From NCBI GenBank assembly GCA_033782935.1, contig JAWQEG010000623.1, forward strand, positions 328,001-392,000: a stretch of 64,000 bases of DNA, read 5' to 3'. The stretch is from Petrolisthes cinctipes. Its lineage: Eukaryota; Arthropoda; Malacostraca; Decapoda; Porcellanidae. Below, in pieces: positions 39,386 to 53,602 of this stretch. The translations under genes and the position numbers were made by a program. The notes under the pieces are model-generated. The model worked only from the letters and a program-made list of their open reading frames with translations. It made no database searches and was not told the origin of the DNA. How positions within the stretch are numbered: the stretch's first letter is position 1; the number at the start of each line of letters is the position of its first letter.

Positions 39386-40049
39386 CCCATATTTTGAAAA
39401 AAATCTAGTACTGAGTAGGCATGTACAGATCGCTTTTGGGACCCAAAAAAATCGAATTTTCGGGTGTTTTGAGCTTGAATTTAGGAAACAAACGGGTACA
39501 GAAGATGCATACACATATTGACTTTTGGAACCATAAACATTGATTTTCAGCATGTTTTGTTCCTATATTCTTAAAAAATTCAAGCACTGAGTAGGCATGT
39601 ACAGATCGCTTCTGGGACCCAAAAATATCGAATTTTCGATTGTTTTGAGCCTGAATTTGAGATATAAATGGGTACAGAAGATGCATGCACATATCGACTT
39701 TGGACACTTAAAATATCGATTTTTAGCATGTTTTAAGCCTATATTTTGTAAACATTCTAACACGGAGTAGGCATGTACAGATCGCTTCTGGGACCCAAAA
39801 ATATTGAATTTTCGGGTGGTTTGAGCCTGAATTTGTGATATAAACGGGTACTGAAGATGCATGCACATATCGACTTTGGACACTTAAAATATCGATTTTC
39901 AGCATGTTTTGGGCCCATAATTTGAAAATATTCTAGCACTGAGTAGGCATGTACAGATCGCTTCTAGGACCCACAAATATCGAATTTTCGGGTGTTTTGA
40001 GTCTTAATTTGGGATATAAACGGATACAGAAGATGAATGCAAATATTGA
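39386..40049 (+). repeat. Transitional monomers
   Basis: Just under four monomers. About 38350-39800 as a whole recurs at 42220-43670 with offset 3871 bp (22 monomers minus 1 bp), so this stretch belongs to the series that continues to the right. About 39930-40500 recurs at 43977-44547 (offset 4047). There is no gene in it. Confidence 0.75.
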
Positions 40050-43000
40050 CTTTGGGCACCTAAAATATTGATTTTCAGCATGTTTTGGGCCTGTATTTTG
40101 AAAATACTCTAACACGGAGTAGGCATGTACAGATCTCTTCTGGAACCCAAAAATATCGAATTTTCGGGTGTTTTGAGCTTAAATTTGAGATATAAACGGG
40201 TACAGAAAATACATGCACATATCGACTTTGGGCATCTAAAATATCAATTTTCAGTATGTTTTGGGCCCATATTTTGAAAAAAATCTAGCACTGAGTAGGC
40301 ATGTACAGATCGCTTATGGGACCCACAAATATCGAATTTTCGGGTATTTTGAGCCTGAATTTGAGATATAAACGGGTACAGAATATGCATGCACATATCG
40401 ACTTTGGGCACCCAAAATATCGATTTTTAGCATGTTTTGGGCATATATTTTGAAAATATTCTAGCACTGAGTAGGCATGTACAGATCGCTTCTTGGACCC
40501 AAAAATATCGAATTTTTGTTTTTTTTTAGCATGAATTTGGGATATAAACGGATACAGAAGATGCATACACATATTGACTTTGGGCACCTAAAATATCGAT
40601 TTTCAGCATGTTTTGGGCCTGTATTTTGAAAATACTGTAACACGGAGTAGGCATGTACAGATCGCTTCTGGGACCCAAAAATATCGAATTTTTGTTTTTT
40701 TTTAGCATGAATTTGGGATAATAACGGATACAGAAGATGCATACACATATTGACTTTGGGCACCTAAAATATCGATTTTCAGCATGTTTTGGGCCTGTAT
40801 TTTGAAAACACTGTAACACGGAGTAGGCATGTACAGATCGCTTTTGGGACCCAAAAATATTGAATTTTCGGGTGTTTTGAGCCTGAATTTGAGATATAAA
40901 CGGGTACAGGAGATGCATGCACATATCGACTTTGGGGACCTAAAATATCGATTTTCAGCATGTTTTGGGCCCATATTTTGAAAAAAATCTAGCACTGAGT
41001 AGGCATGTACAGATCGCTTCTGGGACCCAAAAATATCGAATTTTCGGGTGTTTTGAGCTTAAATTTAGGAAACAAACGGGTACAGAAGATGCATACACAT
41101 ATTGACTTTTGGCACCTTAAACATTGATTTTCAGCATGTTTTGGGCCTGTAATTTGAAAATACTCTAACACGGAGTAGGCATGTACAGATTGCTTTTGGG
41201 ACCCAAAAATAACGAATTTTCGGGTGTTTTGAGCCTGAATTTGAGATATAAACGGGTACAGAAGATGCATGCACATATCGACTTTGGGAACATAAAATAT
41301 CGATTTTCAGTATGTTTTGGGCTCATATTTTGAAAATATTCTAGCACTGAGTAGGCATGTACAGATCGTTTCTGGGACCCAAAAATATTGAATTTTCGGG
41401 TGTTTTGAGCCTGAATTTGAGATATAAACGGATACAGAAGATGCATGCACATATTGACTTTGGGCACCTAAAGTATCGATTTTCAGCATGTTATGGGCCT
41501 GTATTTTGAAAATACTGTAACACGGAGTAAGCATGTACAGATCGCTTTTGGGACCCAAAAACATCGAATTTTCGGGTGTTTTGAGCCTGAATTTGAGATA
41601 TAAACGGGTACAGAAGATGCATGCACATATCGACTTTGGGCACCTAAAATATCGATTTTCAGCATGTTTTGGGCCCATATTTTGAAAAAAATCTAGCACT
41701 GAGTAGGCATGTACGGATCGCTTCTGGGACCCACAAATATCGAATTTTCGGGTGTTTTGAGCTTGAATTTAGGAAACAAACGGGTACAGAAGATGCATAC
41801 ACATATTGACTTTGGGCACCTAAAATATTGATTTTCAGCATGTTTTGGGGCTGTATCTTAAAAATACTCTAACACGGAGTAGGCATGTACAGATCTCTTC
41901 TGGAACCCAAAAATATCGAATTTTCGGGTGTTTCGAGCCTGAATTTGAGATATAAACGGGTACAGAAGATGCATGCACATATCGACTATGGACACTTAAA
42001 ATATCGATTTTTAGCATGTTTTAAGCCTATATTTTGATAACATTCTAGGACGGAGTAGGCATGTACAGATCGCTTCAGGGACCCAAAAATATCGAATTTT
42101 CGGGTGTTTTGAGCTTAAATTTGAGATATAAACGGGTACAGAAGATGCATGCACATATCGACTTTGACACTTAAAATATCGATTTTTAGCATGTTTTAAG
42201 CCTATATTTTGAAAAAATTCTAGCACTGAGTAGGCACGTTCAGATCGCTTCTGGGTCTTAAATATATCGAATTTTCGGGTGTTTTGAGTCTGAATTTTGG
42301 ATATAAACGGGTACAGAAGATGAATGCAAATATTGACTTTGGGCACCTAAAATATTGATTTTCAGCATGTTTTGGGCCTGTATTTTGAAAATGCTCTAAC
42401 CCGGAGTAGGCATGTACAGATCGCTTCTGGGATCCACAAATATCGAATTTTCGGGTGTTTTGAGCCTGAATTTGAGATATAAACGGGTACAGAATATGCA
42501 TGCACATATCGACTTTGGGCACCTAAAATATTGATTTTCAGCATGTTTTGTTCCCATATTATTAAAAAATTCTAGCACTGAGTAGGCATGTACAGATCGC
42601 TTCTGGGACCCAAAAATATCGAATTTTAGGGTGTTTTGAGCCTGAATTTGAGATATAAATGAGTACAGAAGATGCATGCACATATCGACTTTTGACACTT
42701 AAAATATCGATTTTTAGCATGTTTTAAGCCTATATTTTGAAAACATTCTAACACGGAGTAGGCATGTACAGATCGCTTCTGGGACCCAAAAATATCGAAT
42801 TTTCGGGTGTTTTGAGCCTGAATTTGAGATATAAACGGGTACTGAAGATGCATGCACATATCGACTTTGGGCACCCAAAATACCGATTTTTAGCATGTTT
42901 TGGGCCTATATTTTGAAAATATTCTAGCACTGAGTAGGCATGTACAGATCGCTTCTGGGACCCAAAAATATCGAATTTTTGTTTTTTTTTAGCATGAATT

Positions 43001-44625
43001 TGGGATATAAACGGATACAGAAGATGCATACACATATTGACTTTGGGCACCTAAAATATCGATTTTCAGCATGTTTTGGGCCTGTATTTTGAAAATACTG
43101 TAACAGGAAGTAGGCATGTACAGATCGCTTCTGGGACCCAAAAATATTGAATTTTCGGGTGTTTTGAGCCTGAATTTGAGATATAAACGGGTACAGAAGA
43201 TGCATGCACATATCGACTTTGGGCACCTAAAATATCGATTTTCAGCATGTTTTGGGCCCATATTTTGAAAAAAATCTAGTACTGAGTAGGCATGTACAGA
43301 TCGCTTCTGGGACCCAAAAAAATCGAATTTTCGGGTGTTTTGAGCTTGAATTTAGGAAACAAACGGGTACAGAAGATGCATACACATATTGACTTTTGGC
43401 ACCATAAACATTGATTTTCAGCATGTTTTGTTCCTATATTCTTAAAAAATTCAAGCACTGAGTAGGCATGTACAGATCGCTTCTGGGACCCAAAAATATC
43501 GAATTTTCGATTGTTTTGAGCCTGAATTTGAGATATAAATGGGTACAGAAGATGCATGCACATATCGACTTTGGACACTTAAAATATCGATTTTTAGCAT
43601 GTTTTAAGCCTATATTTTGTAAACATTCTAACACGGAGTAGGCATGTACAGATCGCTTCTGGGACCCAAAAATATTGAATTTTCGGGTGGTTTGAGCCTG
43701 AATTTGAGATATAAACGGGTACTGAAGATGCATGCACATATCGACTTTGGGAACCCAAAATATCGATTTTTAGCATGTTTTGGGCCTATATTTTGAAAAT
43801 ATTCTAGCACTGAGTAGGCATGTACAGATCGCTTCTGGGACCCAAAAATATCGAATTTTTGTTTTTTTTTAGCATGAATTTGGGATATAAACGGATACAG
43901 AAGATGCATACACATATTGACTTTGGGCACCTAAAATATCGATTTTCAGCATGTTTTGGGCCCATAATTTGAAAATATTCTAGCACTGAGTAGGCATGTA
44001 CAGATCGCTTCTAGGACCCACAAATATCGAATTTTCGGGTGTTTTGAGTCTTAATTTGGGATATAAACGGGTACAGAAGATGAATGCAAATATTGACTTT
44101 GGGCACCTAAAATATTGATTTTCAGCATGTTTTGGGCCTGTATTTTGAAAATACTCTAACACGGAGTAGGCATGTACAGATCTCTTCTGGAACCCAAAAA
44201 TATCGAATTTTCGGGTGTTTTGAGCTTAAATTTGAGATATAAACGGGTACAGAAAATGCATGCACATATCGACTTTGGGCATCTAAAATATCAATTTTCA
44301 GTATGTTTTGGGCCCATATTTTGAAAAAAATCTAGCACTGAGTAGGCATGTACAGATCGCTTATGGGACCCACAAATATCGAATTTTCGGGTATTTTGAG
44401 CCTGAATTTGAGATATAAACGGGTACAGAATATGCATGCACATATCGACTTTGGGCACCCAAAATATCGATTTTTAGCATGTTTTGGGCATATATTTTGA
44501 AAATATTCTAGCACTGAGTAGGCATGTACAGATCGCTTCTTGGACCCAAAAATATCGAATTTTTGTTTTTTTTTTAGCATGAATTTGGGATATAAACGGA
44601 TACAGAAGATGCATACACATATTGA
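40050..44625 (+). repeat. 26-mer tandem duplication, copy 1 (4576 bp)
   Basis: This is followed directly by a copy at offset 4576 bp, exactly 26 monomers. Tags present in both copies include AAAATACATGCACATATCG (near 40206 and 44782), CGACTATGGACACTTAAAAT (near 41989 and 46560), GGGATAATAACGG (near 40715 and 45291) and CTAGGACGGAGTAGG (near 42046 and 46621). Scattered single-base differences exist, for example AAAACACTG near 40805 for AAAATACTG. Confidence 0.88.
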
Positions 44626-45164
44626 CTTTGGGCACCTAAAATATTGATTTTCAGCATGTTTTGGGCCTGTATTTTGAAAATACTCTAACACGGAGTAGGC
44701 ATGTACAGATCTCTTCTGGAACCCAAAAATATCGAATTTTCGGGTGTTCTGAGCTTAAATTTGAGATATAAACGGGTACAGAAAATACATGCACATATCG
44801 ACTTTGGGCATCTAAAATATCAATTTTCAGTATGTTTTGGGCCCATATTTTGAAAAAAATCTAGCACTGAGTAGGCATGTACAGATCGCTTATGGGACCC
44901 ACAAATATCGAATTTTCGGGTATTTTGAGCCTGAATTTGAGATATAAACGGGTACAGAATATGCATGCACATATCGACTTTGGGCACCCAAAATATCGAT
45001 TTTTAGCATGTTTTGGGCATATATTTTGAAAATATTCTAGCACTGAGTAGGCATGTACAGATCGCTTCTTGGACCCAAAAATATCGAATTTTTGTTTTTT
45101 TTTAGCATGAATTTGGGATATAAACGGATACAGAAGATGCATACACATATTGACTTTGGGCACC
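44107..45164 (+). repeat. Three-monomer tandem duplication (529 bp)
   Basis: About 44107-44635 is repeated at 44636-45164. Both copies carry GATCTCTTCTGGAACCC, GAGCTTAAATTTGAG, TCAGTATGTTTTGGGCCC, CGCTTATGGGACCC and a T-tract monomer. The extra base over 528 lies in a T run that is ten long in the first copy and nine in the second. The junction coincides with the boundary between the two 26-mer units. Confidence 0.82.
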
Positions 45165-48100
45165 TAAAATATCGATTTTCAGCATGTTTTGGGCCTGTAT
45201 TTTGAAAATACTGTAACACGGAGTAGGCATGTACAGATCGCTTCTGGGACCCAAAAATATCGAATTTTTGTTTTTTTTTAGCATGAATTTGGGATAATAA
45301 CGGATACAGAAGATGCATACACATATTGACTTTGGGCACCTAAAATATCGATTTTCAGCATGTTTTGGGCCTGTATTTTGAAAATACTGTAACACGGAGT
45401 AGGCATGTACAGATCGCCTTTGGGACCCAAAAATATTGAATTTTCGGGTGTTTTGAGCCTGAATTTGAGATATAAACGGGTACAGAAGATGCATGCACAT
45501 ATCGACTTTGGGGACCTAAAATATCGATTTTCAGCATGTTTTGGGCCCATATTTTGAAAAAAATCTAGCACTGAGTAGGCATGTACAGATCGCTTCTGGG
45601 ACCCAAAAATATCGAATTTTCGGGTGTTTTGAGCTTAAATTTAGGAAACAAACGGGTACAGAAGATGCATACACATATTGACTTTTGGCACCTTAAACAT
45701 TGATTTTCAGCATGTTTTGGGCCTGTAATTTGAAAATACTCTAACACGGAGTAGGCATGTACAGATCGCTTTTGGGACCCAAAAATAACGAATTTTCGGG
45801 TGTTTTGAGCCTGAATTTGAGATATAAACGGGTACAGAAGATGCATGCACATATCGACTTTGGGAACATAAAATATCGATTTTCAGCATGTTTTGGGCTC
45901 ATATTTTGAAAATATTCTAGCACTGAGTAGGCATGTACAGATCGTTTCTGGGACCCAAAAATATTGAATTTTCGGGTGTTTTGAGCCTGAATTTGAGATA
46001 TAAACGGATACAGAAGATGCATGCACATATTGACTTTGGGCACCTAAAGTATCGATTTTCAGCATGTTATGGGCCTGTATTTTGAAAATACTGTAACACG
46101 GAGTAAGCATGTACAGATCGCTTTTGGGACCCAAAAACATCGAATTTTCGGGTGTTTTGAGCCTGAATTTGAGATATAAACGGGTACAGAAGATGCATGC
46201 ACATATCGACTTTGGGCACCTAAAATATCGATTTGCAGCATGTTTTGGGCCCATATTTTGAAAAAAATCTAGCACTGAGTAGGCATGTACGGATCGCTTC
46301 TGGGACCCACAAATATCGAATTTTCGGGTGTTTTGAGCTTGAATTTAGGAAGCAAACGGGTACAGAAGATGCATACACATATTGACTTTGGGCACCTAAA
46401 ATATTGATTTTCAGCATGTTTTGGGGCTGTATCTTAAAAATACTCTAACACGGAGTAGGCATGTACAGATCTCTTCTGGAACCCAAAAATATCGAATTTT
46501 CGGGTGTTTCGAGCCTGAATTTGAGATATAAACGGGTACAGAAGATGCATGCACATATCGACTATGGACACTTAAAATATCGATTTTTAGCATGTTTTAA
46601 GCCTATATTTTGATAACATTCTAGGACGGAGTAGGCATGTACAGATCGCTTCAGGGACCCAAAAATATCGAATTTTCGGGTGTTTTGAGCTTAAATTTGA
46701 GATATAAACGGGTACAGAAGATGCATGCACATATCGACTTTGACACTTAAAATATCGATTTTTAGCATGTTTTAAGCCTATATTTTGAAAAAATTCTAGC
46801 ACTGAGTAGGCACGTACAGATCGCTTCTGGGTCCTAAATATATCGAATTTTCGGGTGTTTTGAGTCTGAATTTTGGATATAAACGGGTACAGAAGATGAA
46901 TGCAAATATTGACTTTGGGCACCTAAAATATTGATTTTCAGCATGTTTTGAGCCTGTATTTTGAAAATGCTCTAACCCGGAGTAGGCATGTACAGATCGC
47001 TTCTGGGATCCACAAATATCGAATTTTCGGGTGTTTTGAGCCTGAATTTGAGATATAAACGGGTACAGAATATGCATGCACATATCGACTTTGGGCACCT
47101 AAAATATTGATTTTCAGCATGTTTTGTTCCCATATTATTAAAAAATTCTAGCACTGAGTAGGCATGTACAGATCGCTTCTGGGACCCAAAAATATCGAAT
47201 TTTAGGGTGTTTTGAGCCTGAATTTGAGATATAAATGGGTACAGAAGATGCATGCACATATCGACTTTGGACACTTAAAATATCGATTTTTAGCATGTTT
47301 TAAGCCTATATTTTGAAAACATTCTAACACGGAGTAGGCATGTATAGATCGCTTCTGGGACCCAAAAATATCGAATTTTCGGGTGTTTTGAGCCTGAATT
47401 TGAGATATAAACGGGTACTGAAGATGCATGCACATATCGACTTTGGGCACCCAAAATACCGATTTCTAGCATGTTTTGGGCCTATATTTTGAAAATATTC
47501 TAGCACTGAGTAGGCATGTACAGATCGCTTCTGGGACCCAAAAATATCGAATTTTTGTTTTTTTTTAGCATGAATTTGGGATATAAACGGATACAGAAGA
47601 TGCATACACATATTGACTTTGGGCACCTAAAATATCGATTTTCAGCATGTTTTGGGCCTGTATTTTGAAAATACTGTAACACGGAGTAGGCATGTACAGA
47701 TCGCTTCTGGGACCCAAAAATATTGAATTTTCGGGTGTTTTGAGCATGAATTTGAGATATAAACGGGTACAGAAGATGCATGCACATATCGACTTTGGGC
47801 ACCTAAAATATCGATTTTCAGCATGTTTTGGGCCCATATTTTTGAAAAAAATCTAGTACTGAGTAGGCATGTACAGATCGCTTCTGGGACCCAAAAAAAT
47901 CAAATTTTCGGGTGTTTTGAGCTTGAATTTAGGAAACAAACGGGTACAGAAGATGCATACACATATTGACTTTTGGCACCATAAACATTGATTTTCAGCG
48001 AGTTTTGTTCCTATATTCTTAAAAAATTCAAGCACTGAGTAGGCATGTACAGATCGCTTCTGGGACCCAAAAATATCGAATTTTCGATTGTTTTGAGCCT

Positions 48101-49205
48101 GAATTTGAGATATAAATGGGTACAGAAGATGCATGCACATATCGACTTTGGACACTTAAAATATCAATTTTTAGCATGTTTTAAGCCTATATTTTGTAAA
48201 CATTCTAACACGGAGTAGGCATGTACAGATCGCTTCTGGGACCCAAAAATATTGAATTTTCGGGTGGTTTGAGCCTGAATTTGAGATATAAACGGGTACT
48301 GAAGATGCATGCACATATCGACTTTGGGCACCCAAAATATCGATTTTTAGCATGTTTTGGGCCTATATTTTGAAAATATTCTAGCACTGAGTAGGCATGT
48401 ACAGATCGCTTCTGGGACCCAAAAATATCGAATTTTTGTTTTTTTTTAGCATGAATTTGGGATAATAACGGATACAGAAGATGCATACACATATTGACTT
48501 TGGGCACCTAAAATATCGATTTTCAGCATGTTTTGGGCCCATAATTTGAAAATATTCTAGCACTGAGTAGGCATGTACAGATCGCTTCTAGGACCCACAA
48601 ATATCGAATTTTCGGGTGTTTTGAGTCTTAATTTGGGATATAAACGGGTACAGAAGATGAATGCAAATATTGACTTTGGGCACCTAAAATATTGATTTTC
48701 AGCATGTTTTGGGCCTGTATTTTGAAAATACTCTAACACGGAGTAGGCATGTACAGATCTCTTCTGGAACCCAAAAATATCGAATTTTCGGGTGTTTTGA
48801 GCTTAAATTTGAGATATAAACGGGTACAGAAAATGCATGCACATATCGACTTTGGGCATCTAAAATATCAATTTTCAGTATGTTTTGGGCCCATATTTTG
48901 AAAAAAATCTAGCACTGAGTAGGCATGTACAGATCGCTTATGGGACCCACAAATATCGAATTTTCGGGTATTTTGAGCCTGAATTTGAGATATAAACGGG
49001 TACAGAATATGCATGCACATATCGACTTTGGGCACCCAAAATATCGATTTTTAGCATGTTTTGGGCATATATTTTGAAAATATTCTAGCACTGAGTAGGC
49101 ATGTACAGATCGCTTCTTGGACCCAAAAATATCGAATTTTTGTTTTTTTTTAGCATGAATTTGGGATATAAACGGATACAGAAGATGCATACACATATTG
49201 ACTTT
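44626..49205 (+). repeat. 26-mer tandem duplication, copy 2 (about 4.58 kb)
   Basis: Second copy of 40050-44625. The offset becomes 4577 after one added T near 47840 (CATATTTTTGAAAAAAATC). The match ends near 49205, where CACCTAAAATATCG replaces CACCTAAAATATTG. Within this copy, 44861-45540 itself resembles 48909-49588 (offset 4048, 23 monomers). Confidence 0.88.
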
Positions 49206-50719
49206 GGGCACCTAAAATATCGATTTTCAGCATGTTTTGGGCCTGTATTTTGAAAATACTGTAACACGGAGTAGGCATGTACAGATCGCTTCTGGGACCC
49301 AAAAATATCGAATTTTTGTTTTTTTTTAGCATGAATTTGGGATAATAACGGATACAGAAGATGCATACACATATTGACTTTGGGCACCTAAAATATCGAT
49401 TTTCAGCATGTTTTGGGCCTGTATTTTGAAAATACTGTAACACGGAGTAGGCATGTACAGATCGCTTTTGGGACCCAAAAATATTGAATTTTCGGGTGTT
49501 TTGAGCCTGAATTTGAGATATAAACGGGTACAGAAGATGCATGCACATATCGACTTTGGGCACCTAAAATATCGATTTTCAGCATGTTTTGGGCCCATAA
49601 TTTGAAAAAAATCTAGCACTGAGTAGGCATGTACAGATCGCTTCTAGGACCCACAAATATCGAATTTTCGGGTGTTTTGAGTCTGAATTTGGGATATAAA
49701 CGGGTACAGAAGATGAATGCAAATATTGACTTTGGGCACCTAAAATATTGATTTTCAGCATGTTTTGGGCCTGTATTTTGAAAATACTGTAACACGGAGT
49801 AGGCATGTACAGATCTCTTCTGGAACCCAAAAATATCGAATTATCGGGTGTTTTGAGCTTAAATTTGAGATATAAACGGGTACAGAAAATGCATGCACAT
49901 ATCGACTTTGGGCATCTAAAATATCAATTTTCAGTATGTTTTGGTCCCATATTTTGAAAAAAATCTAGCACTGAGTAGGCATGTACAGATCGCTTCTGGG
50001 ACCCACAAATATCGAATTTTCGGGTGTTTTGAGCCTGAATTTGAGATATAAACGGGTACAGAATATACATGCACATATCGACTTTGGGCACCCAAAATAT
50101 CGATTTTTAGCATGTTTTGGGCATATATTTTGAAAATATTCTAGCACTGAGTAGGCATGTACAGATCGCTTCTGGGACCCAAAAATATCGAATTTTTGTT
50201 TTTTTTTAGCATGAATTTGGGATATAAACGGATACAGAAGATGCATACACATATTGACTTTGGGCACCTAAAATATCGATTTTCAGCATGTTTTGGGCCT
50301 GTATTTTGAAAATACTGTAACACGGAGTAGGCATGTACAGATCGCTTCTGGGACTCAAAAATATTGAATTTTCGGGTGTTTTGAACCTGAATTTGAGATA
50401 TAAACGGGTACAGAAGATGCATACACATATCGACTTTGGGCACCTAAAATATCGAGTTTCAGCATGTTTTGGGCCCATATTTTGAAAAAAATCTAGCACT
50501 GAGTAGGCATGTACAGATCGCTTCTGGGACCCAAAAATATCGAATTTTCGGGTGTTTTGAGCTTGAATTTAGGAAACAAACGGGTACAGAAGATGCATAC
50601 ACATATTGACTTTTGGCACCTTAAACATTGATTTTCAGCATGTTTTGGGCCTGTAATTTGAAAATACTCTAACACGGAGTAGGCATGTACAGATCGCTTT
50701 TGGGACCCAAAAATAACGA
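49206..50719 (+). repeat. Transitional monomers between 26-mer and 37-mer blocks
   Basis: Monomers of known subtypes in register, with T-tract forms near 49315 and 50191. About 49931-50400 resembles 63302-63770, and 50493-50719 resembles 56827-57053 (offset 6334, 36 monomers minus 2 bp). There is no gene or insertion. Confidence 0.75.
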
Positions 50720-51634
50720 ATTTTCGGGTGTTTTGAGCCTGAATTTGAGATATAAACGGATACAGAAGATGCATGCACATATTGACTTTGGGCACCTAAA
50801 ATATCGATTTTCAGCATGTTTTGGGCCTGTATTTTGAAAATACTGTAACACGGAGTAAGCATGTACAGATCGCTTTTGGGACCCAAAAACATCGAATTTT
50901 CGGGTGTTTTGAGCCTGAATTTGAGATATAAACGGGTACAGAAGATGCATGCACATATCGACTTTGGGCACCTAAAATATCGATTTTCAGCATGTTTTGG
51001 GCCCATATTTTGAAAAAAATCTAGCACTGAGTAGGCATGTACGGATCGCTTCTGGGACCCACAAATATCGAATTTTCGGGTGTTTTGAGCATGAATTTAG
51101 GAAACAAACGGGTACAGAAGATGCATACACATATTGACTTTGGGCACCTAAAATATTGATTTTCAGCATGTTTTGGGGCTGTATTTTAAAAATACTCTAA
51201 CACGGAGTAGGCATGTACAGATCGCTTCAGGGACCGAAAAATTTTGAATTTTCGGGTGTTTTGAGCCTGAATTTGAGATATAAACGGGTACTGAAGATGC
51301 ATGCACATATCGACTTTGGGCACCCAAAATATCGATTTTTAGCATGTTTTGGGCCTATATTTTGAAAATATTCTAGCACTGAGTAGGCATGTATAGATCG
51401 CTTCTGGGACCCACAAATATCGAATTTTCGGGTGTTTTGAGCCTGAATTTGAGATATAAACGGGTACTGAAGATGCATGCACATATCGACTTTGGGCACC
51501 CAAAATATCGATTTTTAGCATGTTTTTGGACTATATTTTGAAAATATTCTAGCACTGAGTAGGCATGTACAGATCGCTTCTGGAACCCAAAAATATCGAA
51601 TTTTCGGGTGTTTTGAGCTTAAATTTGAGATATA

Positions 51635-52690
51635 AACGGGTACAGAAGATGCATGCACATATCGACTTTGGACACTTAAAATATCGATTTTTAGCATGTT
51701 TTAAGCCTATATTTTGAAAAAATTCTAGCACTGAGTAGGCACGTACAGATCGCTTCTGGGTCCTAAATATATCGAATTTTCGGGTGTTTTGAGTCTGAAT
51801 TTTGGATATAAACGGGTACAGAAGATGAATGCAAATATTGACTTTGGGCACCTAAAATATTGATTTTCAGCATGTTTTGGTCCTGTATTTTGAAAATACT
51901 CTAACCCGGAGTAGGCATGTACAGATCGCTTCTGGGATCCACAAATATCGAATTTTCGGGTGTTTTGAGCCTGAATTTGAGATATAAACGGGTACAGAAT
52001 ATGCATGCACATATCGACTTTGGGCACCTAAAATATTGATTTTCAGCATGTTTTGTTCCCATATTATTAAAAAATTCTAGCACTGAGTAGGCATGTACAG
52101 ATCGCTTCTGGGACCCAAAAATATCGAATTTTAGGGTGTTTTGAGCCTGAATTTGAGATATAAATGGGTACAGAAGATGCATGCACATATCGACTTTGGA
52201 CACTTAAAATATCGATTTTTAGCATGTTTTAAGCCTATATTTTGAAAAAATTCTAGCACTGAGTAGGCACGTACAGATCGCTTTTGGGTCCTAAATATAT
52301 CGAATTTTCGGGTGTTTTGAGTCTGAATTTTGGATATAAACGGGTACAGAAGATGAATGCAAATATTGACTTTGGGCACCTAAAATATTGATTTTCAGCA
52401 TGTTTTGGGCCTGTATTTTGAAAATACTCTAACCCGGAGTAGGCATGTACAGATCGCTTCTGGGATCCACAAATATCGAATTTTCGGGTGTTTTGAGCCT
52501 GAATTTGAGATATAAACGGGTACAGAATATGCATGCACATATCGACTTTGGGCACCTAAAATATTGATTTTCAGCATGTTTTGTTCCCATATTATTAAAA
52601 AATTCTAGCACTGAGTAGGCATGTACAGATCGCTTCTGGGACCCAAAAATATTGAATTTTAGGGTGTTTTGAGCCTGAATTTGAGATATA
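51635..52690 (+). repeat. Three-monomer tandem duplication (528 bp)
   Basis: 51635-52162 is repeated at 52163-52690, exactly three monomers. Both copies carry the rare GTAGGCACGTACAGATCGC (near 51738 and 52266), followed by GGGTCCTAAATATATCG, then the CCCGGAGTAGG and GTTCCCATATTATTAAAAAA monomers. The matching place in the second 37-mer copy (58320 onward) has this set only once, so the duplication is local and recent. Confidence 0.88.
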
Positions 52691-53602
52691 AATGGGTACA
52701 GAAGATGCATGCACATATCGACTTTGGACACTTAAAATATCGATTTTTAGCATGTTTTAAGCCTATATTTTGAAAACATTCTAACACGGAGTAGGCATGT
52801 ACAGATCGCTTCTGGGACCCAAAAATATCGAATTTTCGGGTGTTTTGAGCCTGAATTTGAGATATAAACGGGTACTGAAGATGCATGCACATATCGACTT
52901 TGGGCACCCAAAATACCGATTTTTAGCATGTTTTGGGCCTATATTTTGAAAATATTCTAGCACTGAGTAGGCATGTACAGATCGCTTCTGGGACCCAAAA
53001 ATATCGAATTTTTGTTTTTTTTTAGCATGAATTTGGGATATAAACGGATACAGAAGATGCATACACATATTGACTTTGGGCACCTAAAATATCGATTTTC
53101 AGCATGTTTTGGGCCTGTATTTTGAAAATACTGTAACACTGAGTAGGCATGTACAGATCGCTTCTGGGACCCAAAAATATTGAATTTTCGGGTGTTTTTA
53201 GCCTGAATTTGAGATATAAACGGGTACAGAAGATGCATGCACATATCGACTTTGGGCACATAAAATATCGATTTTTAGCATGTTTTGGGCCCATATTTTG
53301 AAAAAAATCTAGTACTGAGTAGGCATGTACAGATCGCTTCTGGGACCCAAAAAAATCGAATTTTCGGGTGTTTTGAGCTTGAATTTAGGAAACAAACGGG
53401 TACAGAAGATGCATACACATATTGACTTTTGGCACCATAAACATTGATTTTCAGCATGTTTTTTTCCTATATTCTTAAAAAATTCTAGCACTGAGTAGGC
53501 ATGTACAGATCGCTTCTGGGACCCAAAAATATCGAATTTTCGATTGTTTTGAGCCTGAATTTGAGATATAAATGGGTACAGAAGATGCATGCACATATCG
53601 AC

